A program made the translations under genes and the position numbers. A stretch of DNA of 56,149 bases from Streptomyces sp. F63 (lineage in GTDB: Bacteria > Actinomycetota > Actinomycetes > Streptomycetales > Streptomycetaceae): the NCBI RefSeq assembly GCF_018070345.1, contig NZ_JAGPXX010000038.1, positions 1 through 56,149 on the forward strand, read 5' to 3'. Positions within the stretch are counted from its first letter, which is position 1; every line of letters begins with the position of its first letter. Shown in pieces: positions 50,968 to 56,149 of the stretch. The notes beneath the pieces were generated by a model. The model saw only the letters and a list, made by a program, of their open reading frames with translations, was not told the origin of the DNA and ran no database searches.

Positions 50968-51771
50968 GTGCCGCCGTCCAGCGACAGGACCACCGCAGCC
51001 GCCAGGCCAGCCAACGGCTCCAGTGGCGTGCAGTCCCTCGAACGGGCCTTTGACCTGCTCGAACGGATGGCGGACGCGGGCGGCGCCGTGGGGCTCAGCG
51101 AACTCTCCAGCAGCAGCGGTCTGCCCCTTCCCACCATCCACCGGCTGATGCGGACCCTGGTGGCCTGCGGCTACGTCCGCCAGCAGCCGAACCGCCGCTA
51201 CGCCCTCGGCCCCCGGCTCATCCGGCTCGGCGAGAGCTCGGCCCGCCTGCTCGGCACCTGGGCGCGCCCGCATCTCGCCCGGCTCGTGGAAGAGACCGGG
51301 GAGACGGCGAACATGGCACTGCTCGACGGCGACGAGGTGGTCTACGTCGCCCAGGTGCCCTCCCGGCACTCGATGCGGATGTTCACGGAGGTCGGCCGCC
51401 GCGTGCTGCCGCACTCCACGGGAGTGGGCAAGGCCCTGCTGGCGCACCTGCCGGCCGACGAGGTGCGCGCGCTGCTGGCCCGCACGGGCATGCCCGCCGC
51501 CACGGAGAAGACCATCACCAGGCCGGATGCCTTCCTCACCGCCCTGGAGGAGGTACGGGCCTCCGGCTACGCCATGGACGACAACGAGCAGGAGATCGGG
51601 GTCCGCTGCCTCGCCGTCTCCGTACCGGACTCGCCGACCGCGGCGGCCATCTCGGTCTCCGGGCCCGCGGGCCGGCTCACCGAGGAGGCCACCGGGAGGA
51701 TCGTGCCGCTGCTGCGCGAGGTCGCGGCCGAACTGTCGGAGACACTCACCGGGACCGGGACTCCCGCGTAG
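50968..51771 (+). CDS. allR: IclR-family regulator, AllR-like
   Basis: Regulator of 267 aa. The N-terminal winged helix is SLERAFDLLERMADAGGAVG, LPLPTIHRLMRTLVACGYVR. The C-terminal IclR effector domain includes HSTGVGKALLAHLPADEVRA and YAMDDNEQEIGVRCLAVSVP. Its neighbourhood upstream of malate synthase matches the allR-aceB region of S. coelicolor, where the IclR protein represses allantoin degradation genes and aceB in response to glyoxylate-pathway metabolites. Allantoinase itself is not in the window. The GTG at 50968 is supported by GAAAGGA 7 nt upstream. The ortholog claim is synteny-based. Confidence 0.85.
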   Translation: MPPSSDRTTAAARPANGSSGVQSLERAFDLLERMADAGGAVGLSELSSSSGLPLPTIHRLMRTLVACGYVRQQPNRRYALGPRLIRLGESSARLLGTWARPHLARLVEETGETANMALLDGDEVVYVAQVPSRHSMRMFTEVGRRVLPHSTGVGKALLAHLPADEVRALLARTGMPAATEKTITRPDAFLTALEEVRASGYAMDDNEQEIGVRCLAVSVPDSPTAAAISVSGPAGRLTEEATGRIVPLLREVAAELSETLTGTGTPA

Positions 51772-51807
51772 CGGCCCGCGCGGTCCGGCCCCACGCCCGC
51801 GGGGCCG

Positions 51808-52206
51808 CTACACCGCCCGGTCGCCCGTTCTCTGCTCCGGCCCGCCGCCGAACAGTTCGACCGCCTGGCGTACCCGTGCGAGCGCGGGCGCCAGCGCGCT
51901 CACCGAGCCCACGGCTCCCACGACCAGGAGCAGAGAGCGCCGCATCCGGGTGATGTCGGGCAGCCCGGCGCCCACCATGGCGGAGAGGGCGGCGAGTTCG
52001 TCCTCGGCTATGGCCCTGTCCCGCAGGTCGGCCGGATGAGCGGCCAGCTCGCGACGGAGCCGCGACACCGCGGTGCGCAGCACCTCGGCCCGCGGATCCG
52101 GGCCGCCGCTCCCGGCCGCGGGCCGGCGGCCCTGACCGCCCGCCTTGGTCCCTGCCTTCGCGACGACGGCCGTCCGCGCCCCGCAGTCCGTCCGATCACT
52201 TCGCAA
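51808..52206 (-). CDS. DUF5955-like hypothetical protein
   Basis: Small helical protein of about 132 aa: RTAVSRLRRELAAHPADLRD, IAEDELAALSAMVGAGLPDI and a C-terminal hydrophobic helix region, SLLLVVGAVGSVSALAPALA. I match it to the DUF5955 group from memory. The TTG at 52206 is preferred, with AGGGGAAG upstream; ATG 52248 would add 14 residues without a ribosome site. Function unknown. It lies between the IclR gene and the MobA-like gene, on the opposite strand to both. Confidence 0.65.
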   Translation of the reverse strand: MRSDRTDCGARTAVVAKAGTKAGGQGRRPAAGSGGPDPRAEVLRTAVSRLRRELAAHPADLRDRAIAEDELAALSAMVGAGLPDITRMRRSLLLVVGAVGSVSALAPALARVRQAVELFGGGPEQRTGDRAV

Positions 52207-52426
52207 CGCGCTTCCCCTCGCTCCTCGACATGGCACTACGGGCCCCATCGGCCCCGGCCCCTCGGGTAAGTCGCACCGGGCTGCGGACAGTTAACGCCAC
52301 GCTCCGCTGCGAGCGCTACACGGAGGGCGAAAATCAGCCGTACGATTCCGTCCGTACCGGACAACCGGACCGGCGGCCGGCAGCGGCACGGCCGCCCTCC
52401 GGCCGCCGGTGCGGTATGCAGGGGGC

Positions 52427-53179
52427 ATGACGGAGCCGACAGGGACAGCGTCCGGGACGGAACCGGCCGGGGCCCCGGCGGACCGCCCCGGGCCCCGGGT
52501 CGCCGGTCTGCTGCTGGCGGCCGGCGGTGGCCGGCGGCTGGGCGGCCGGCCCAAGGCCCTTCTGCCCCACCGGGGGCGGCCGCTCGTCGAGTACGCGGCC
52601 CGCGCTCTCCGTGACGGCGGATGCGAGCCGGTGCACGTGGTGCTGGGCGCGGCGGAGGAAGAGGTGCGGGCCCGCGCGGAGCTCCCCGGCTGCGTACTGG
52701 TCGGCAATCCGCGCTGGGAGGAGGGCATGGGCTCCTCGCTGCGCACGGGGCTGACCTCTCTCCCGGCGCCCACGGCCCCTCCCGGGCTCCGCCCGCGCCC
52801 CGTCCCCGCGGAGCCCGGCGCGCGCGGCACCGGCCCGCACGAGGTGGCGCGCGCGGCGGCGCACGAGGTGACGGCGGTGATCGTCGCCCTGGTGGACCAG
52901 CCCCGGGTGGGGGCGGAGGCGGTGGCACGGGTACGCGCCGCCTGCCGTTCCCGGACGAGCCTGGCCGCTGCCGCGTACGGCGGCCGGCGCGGGCATCCGG
53001 TGCTGCTCGGCGCCGCCCACTGGGCCGCCGTCGCCGGCCGGGCGGCGGGCGACCGGGGCGCCCGCACCTATCTGGCGGAGCACCGTGCCGCCCTGGATCT
53101 GGTCGACTGCTCCGGCATCGCGGCACCCGACGACATCGACACCCTCGACGACCTGCGCCTCCTGGACGGCGACGGGTGA
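52427..53179 (+). CDS. MobA/MocA-like nucleotidyltransferase
   Basis: NTP-transferase of 250 aa of the molybdenum-cofactor cytidylyl/guanylyltransferase type. Landmarks are GLLLAAGGGRRLGGRPKALL (nucleotide-binding loop, about 29-48), GNPRWEEGMGSSLRTGL, VIVALVDQPRVGAEAVARV (metal Asp) and RRGHPVLLGAAHW. Such proteins often sit with xanthine dehydrogenase and purine/allantoin catabolism genes, which fits the allR-aceB neighbourhood. AGGGGG precedes the ATG at 52427. Confidence 0.87.
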   Translation: MTEPTGTASGTEPAGAPADRPGPRVAGLLLAAGGGRRLGGRPKALLPHRGRPLVEYAARALRDGGCEPVHVVLGAAEEEVRARAELPGCVLVGNPRWEEGMGSSLRTGLTSLPAPTAPPGLRPRPVPAEPGARGTGPHEVARAAAHEVTAVIVALVDQPRVGAEAVARVRAACRSRTSLAAAAYGGRRGHPVLLGAAHWAAVAGRAAGDRGARTYLAEHRAALDLVDCSGIAAPDDIDTLDDLRLLDGDG

Positions 53180-53284
53180 CGCCGTCGCAACCGGGAACGG
53201 CGGCCGGGAGATCACCCCGGCCCTCCCCGGGGCCCCGCCCCGCCACGCCCCCCGCTTCCAGCCGCTCCGGATCCCACCCGGCGT

Positions 53285-53306
53285 TGAACTTCCACGATGA
53301 GAAAAC
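53285..53306 (+). promoter_or_regulatory. Candidate AllR-type operator before aceB
   Basis: Around TTGAACTTCCACGATGAGAA (about 53285-53304) an imperfect TTC-CAC/GAGAA inverted arrangement lies about 60 bp before the malate synthase start. It resembles the region bound upstream of aceB in S. coelicolor as I recall it; this is tentative. Confidence 0.3.
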
Positions 53307-53361
53307 TAGTCTCCATTCATCAGAAGTACCCCCTGGCCCCGCCCCCGAAGGAGCGACCGCC

Positions 53362-54978
53362 ATGCCCGCACCGGTGCCGTCCGCGCCGACCGTCGTCAAC
53401 GCCCAGCCGGTGGAACGGCAGGAGGAGGTCCTGACCGCGGAGGCACTCGCCTTCCTCGGCGAACTCCACCACCGGTTCACCCGGCGCCGCGACGAACTCC
53501 TCGCCCTCCGCACGGAGCGGCGCGCGGACATCGCCCGCACCGGCACCCTGGACTTCCTCCCCGCCACCTCCGGCATCCGCGAGGCGGACTGGCGGGTCGC
53601 CCCGGCCCCCGCCGCGCTCAACGACCGCCGGGTGGAGATCACCGGCCCCACCGACCGCAAGATGACCGTCAACGCCCTCAACTCCGGCGCCAGGGTCTGG
53701 CTCGCCGACTTCGAGGACGCCACCGCCCCCACCTGGGAGAACGTGCTCCTCGGCCAGCTCAATCTGATCGACGCCCACGAGCGCCGCATCGACTTCACCG
53801 ACCCCCGCGGCAAGACGTACGCGCTGCGCCCCGCCGGGGAACTGGCCACCGTCGTCACCCGCCCCCGCGGCTGGCACCTGGACGAGCGCCACCTCCGCGG
53901 CGAGGACGGCCGCGCCGTCCCCGGCGCTCTCGTCGACTTCGGCCTGTACTTCTTCCACAACGCCCGGCGCCTCATCGATCTCGGCAAGGGGCCGTACTTC
54001 TACCTCCCCAAGCTGGAGTCGCACCTGGAGGCCCGGCTCTGGAACGACGTGTTCGTCTTCGCCCAGGACCGGCTGGGCATCCCGCAGGGCACCGTCCGCG
54101 CCACCGTCCTCATCGAGACGATCACCGCCGCGTACGAGATGGAGGAGATCCTCTACGAGCTGCGCGACCACGCCTCCGGACTCAACGCCGGCCGCTGGGA
54201 CTACCTCTTCTCCATCGTCAAGAACTTCCGTGACGGCGGAGCGCGGTTCGTTCTCCCGGACCGCAACGCGATCACCATGACCGCTCCGTTCATGCGCGCC
54301 TACACCGAACTGCTGGTCCGCACCTGCCACAAGCGCGGCGCGCACGCCATCGGCGGCATGGCGGCCTTCATCCCTTCCCGCCGCGACCCGGAGATCAACA
54401 AGGCGGCCCTGGAAAAGGTGAAGGCGGACAAGGACCGGGAGGCGAACGACGGGTTCGACGGCTCCTGGGTCGCCCACCCCGACCTGGTGCCCGTGGCCCG
54501 GGAGTCCTTCGACGCCGTGCTCGGCGACCGGCCCCACCAGAAGGACCGCCTCCGCGAAGACGTCCGCGTCTCGGCCTCCGATCTTCTCGCCGTCGACTCC
54601 CTGACGGCCAGGCCCACCTACGACGGCCTGGTCAACGCCGTCCGGGTCGGCATCCGCTACATCGAGTCCTGGCTGCGCGGCACCGGCGCCGTCGCCATCT
54701 TCAACCTCATGGAGGACGCCGCCACCGCCGAGATCTCCCGCTCCCAGATCTGGCAGTGGGTCGACGCCGGAGTGGAGTTCGAGAACGGCGAGAAGGCCAC
54801 GGCCGAACTGGTCCGCCGCATCGCCGCCGCCGAACTGGAGGCGCTCCGCGCGGAACTGGGTGAGGAGGCCTTCGCCGCGGGCGCGTGGCAGCGCGCCCAC
54901 GACCTGCTGCTCCGCGTCTCCCTGGACGAGCGGTACGAGGACTTCCTCACCGTGCCCGCCTACGAACTGCTGGACTGA
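53362..54978 (+). CDS. aceB: Malate synthase A
   Basis: Malate synthase A of 538 aa, condensing glyoxylate with acetyl-CoA to malate. Landmarks are SGIREADWRVAPAPAALNDR, VWLADFEDATAPTWENVL, YFYLPKLESHLEARLWNDVF, ATVLIETITAAYEMEEILYE (metal Glu), GRWDYLFSIVKNFRD and AHAIGGMAAFIPSRRDPE. It should drain glyoxylate from allantoin breakdown and from the ethylmalonyl-CoA pathway encoded at the other end of this window. AAGGAG precedes ATG 53362. No isocitrate lyase gene is present, consistent with the alternative acetate-assimilation route. Confidence 0.97.
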   Translation: MPAPVPSAPTVVNAQPVERQEEVLTAEALAFLGELHHRFTRRRDELLALRTERRADIARTGTLDFLPATSGIREADWRVAPAPAALNDRRVEITGPTDRKMTVNALNSGARVWLADFEDATAPTWENVLLGQLNLIDAHERRIDFTDPRGKTYALRPAGELATVVTRPRGWHLDERHLRGEDGRAVPGALVDFGLYFFHNARRLIDLGKGPYFYLPKLESHLEARLWNDVFVFAQDRLGIPQGTVRATVLIETITAAYEMEEILYELRDHASGLNAGRWDYLFSIVKNFRDGGARFVLPDRNAITMTAPFMRAYTELLVRTCHKRGAHAIGGMAAFIPSRRDPEINKAALEKVKADKDREANDGFDGSWVAHPDLVPVARESFDAVLGDRPHQKDRLREDVRVSASDLLAVDSLTARPTYDGLVNAVRVGIRYIESWLRGTGAVAIFNLMEDAATAEISRSQIWQWVDAGVEFENGEKATAELVRRIAAAELEALRAELGEEAFAAGAWQRAHDLLLRVSLDERYEDFLTVPAYELLD

Positions 54979-54991
54979 GCCGCCGCCACCC

Positions 54992-55045
54992 GCCCGGCCC
55001 GGGCCCGGCCCGTCCGCCCCCACCCGGGACGGGCCCGGGCCGGGC
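54992..55045 (+). terminator. Terminator hairpin after aceB
   Basis: Two long GC arms (about 54992-55014 and 55027-55045) pair almost completely with one small bulge. The hairpin starts 14 bp after the aceB stop. Confidence 0.65.
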
Positions 55046-55081
55046 AGCACCGTTCCCGCTCCCGCCCCTTGTGAGGCCCGT

Positions 55082-55750
55082 ATGAAGAGCGCCCTGCCGC
55101 CGCCCCGTGACCTCGGTGATCTGCCGTACGCGGACTACCTGGAGCCGTTCGGCGGGCTGCTGCGGCCGGAAGCCGTCCACGACACCCTGCACTTCGACGA
55201 CAGCTCCTTCGAGGACGCCGACAGCGGCAGCGCCCGGTTCACCGAGTGCGCCTTCTCCTCGGTCACCTTCACCGGCGGCCGTCTCCGGCGAGCACGCTTC
55301 AACGACGTGTGGCTGCACACCGCACGCCTGGTGGGCACGGACCTGGCCGAGACGGACTGGCTGGACGCCGAGATCGTCTCGGGCTCGCTCGCCGGACTGG
55401 AGATGTTCGGCGCCGAACTGCGCCGCGTCACCTTCCACCAGTGCAAGTTCGACTCCGTCAACTTCCGCACCGCCACCCTGCGGGACGTCGCCTTCCGGGA
55501 CTGCCTGCTGCGCGATGTCGACTTCGGCGGCGCGTCCCTGACCGATACGGCGTTCCCCGGTTCCGACCTGGACGGGGTGCGGTTCGAGAAGGCCCGGCTG
55601 GAGCGGACGGACCTGCGCGGAGCCGTCCGGCTCGGCATCACGGCCGGCTACGGCTCCCTGGGCGGGGCCCTCATCGACACCGCCCAACTCCTGACCATCG
55701 CACCGATGCTGGCGCAGACCCTCGGCATCACGGTCCGGGACCATCCCTGA
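55082..55750 (+). CDS. Pentapeptide-repeat protein
   Basis: Protein of 222 aa. Residues about 40-185 follow the A(D/N)LxX pentapeptide pattern in tandem (SSFEDADSGSARFTE, ARLVGTDLAETDWLDAE, DLDGVRFEKARLERTDLRG), predicted to form a right-handed quadrilateral beta-helix. Such proteins can mimic DNA and protect gyrase (Qnr type) or have structural roles; the sequence does not decide. The C-terminal cap (AQLLTIAPMLAQTLGI) is alpha-helical, and the start ATG 55082 has only a weak GTGAGG upstream. No partner gene. Confidence 0.88.
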   Translation: MKSALPPPRDLGDLPYADYLEPFGGLLRPEAVHDTLHFDDSSFEDADSGSARFTECAFSSVTFTGGRLRRARFNDVWLHTARLVGTDLAETDWLDAEIVSGSLAGLEMFGAELRRVTFHQCKFDSVNFRTATLRDVAFRDCLLRDVDFGGASLTDTAFPGSDLDGVRFEKARLERTDLRGAVRLGITAGYGSLGGALIDTAQLLTIAPMLAQTLGITVRDHP

Positions 55751-56149
55751 CTCGGCCACACGGAGCACCGCGCCCGCCCACGTAGGCCCTGCAGACACGT
55801 GGGCCAGCTGAACGGGAAGGCCGCCACCCGGCCACCACCGGCGGCTCCGGGTGTGCACCGAGGAGCCGGCAGCGGGTTCGCGCTACTCAACGCACGTGCC
55901 CAGGCTCTCGGCGAGAGGTCGGTCTGCCCCCCTCCTGGCAGGGATCACCGCCTGGCAGGGATCACCGCCTGGCAGGGATCACCGCCTGGCAGGGATCACC
56001 GCCTGGCAGGGATCACTGTCCCGGCGCCGGGTGGGCGGCGCGGTGGTGGTGGCGGGTGGGTTGCGGGCTGCCGGGTGGTTGTCGTGGTGGGGGTTACGGC
56101 ATCCGGGTCGGGGTTGGGCGGGGGTCGGTCGTCTATCCGGTGTCGTGCG
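55751..56149. other. Terminal region without recognised gene
   Basis: Frames here are low-complexity. The part after 56019 is GT-rich and could hold the end of a gene lying beyond the window on the minus strand, but no domain is visible. Confidence 0.4.
55934..56018. repeat. 17-bp tandem repeat, 5 copies
   Basis: The unit CCTGGCAGGGATCACCG is repeated five times: four perfect copies (55934-56001), and a fifth with one mismatch. It is intergenic and not a multiple of three in length. Confidence 0.93.

Overview
The window is very GC-rich chromosomal DNA from a high-GC actinomycete, almost certainly Streptomyces or a close Streptomycetaceae relative. The evidence is strong third-position G/C bias, frequent GTG/TTG starts, many probable leaderless genes, and typical streptomycete families (ROK kinase, IclR/AllR, Ada-AlkA fusion, twin-domain 3-hydroxyacyl-CoA dehydrogenase, crotonyl-CoA carboxylase/reductase). 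No rRNA, tRNA, CRISPR array, phage or complete biosynthetic gene cluster was seen.

Left part (about 0.5-15.4 kb): a two-domain 3-hydroxyacyl-CoA dehydrogenase and a TetR regulator precede the ethylmalonyl-CoA pathway operon ccr-ecm-mcl-mch-mcd. The operon turns crotonyl-CoA plus CO2 into methylsuccinyl-CoA, mesaconyl-CoA and methylmalyl-CoA, then glyoxylate and propionyl-CoA. Next come psd-pssA (phosphatidylethanolamine synthesis), a strong terminator, a convergent glycerate kinase, and a divergent nickel/cobalt pair nmtA-nmtR with its operator. At the far right, malate synthase (aceB) supplies the step that consumes glyoxylate.

Middle-left (15.5-30.5 kb): a Nudix hydrolase, then a tnpB element that joins a truncated trypsin-co-occurring-type gene to a truncated sirtuin gene. 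These are followed by DNA alkylation repair genes (ogt, ada-alkA), a P450 scrap, a phytoene-desaturase-like oxidoreductase, an inositol-monophosphatase-type gene, an unknown 496-aa protein, a PPOX protein, a secreted gamma-glutamyltransferase with an 11-copy 12-bp repeat, and a small membrane-anchored protein.

Middle-right (30.5-41.4 kb): a secreted S15/CocE-like hydrolase, a GDSL hydrolase, exonuclease III, an MBL-fold hydrolase, a PcaD-PcaC fusion lacking the expected nucleophile serine, a MarR regulator divergent from a decayed azoreductase, and an SDR. Then follows a decayed accessory islet: a transposase remnant, an immunity-like gene, and the frameshifted tip of a polymorphic (Rhs/Hint-type) toxin.

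Right part (41.4-56.1 kb): a ROK kinase with a membrane protein; a sugar ABC transporter (lipoprotein, permease, ATPase) under a GntR regulator with a recognisable operator pair; a cytochrome P450; an SRPBCC protein; an IclR (AllR-like) regulator; a DUF5955-like protein; a MobA-like nucleotidyltransferase; malate synthase; and a pentapeptide-repeat protein. The window ends in a 17-bp tandem repeat and GT-rich sequence without a recognised gene.
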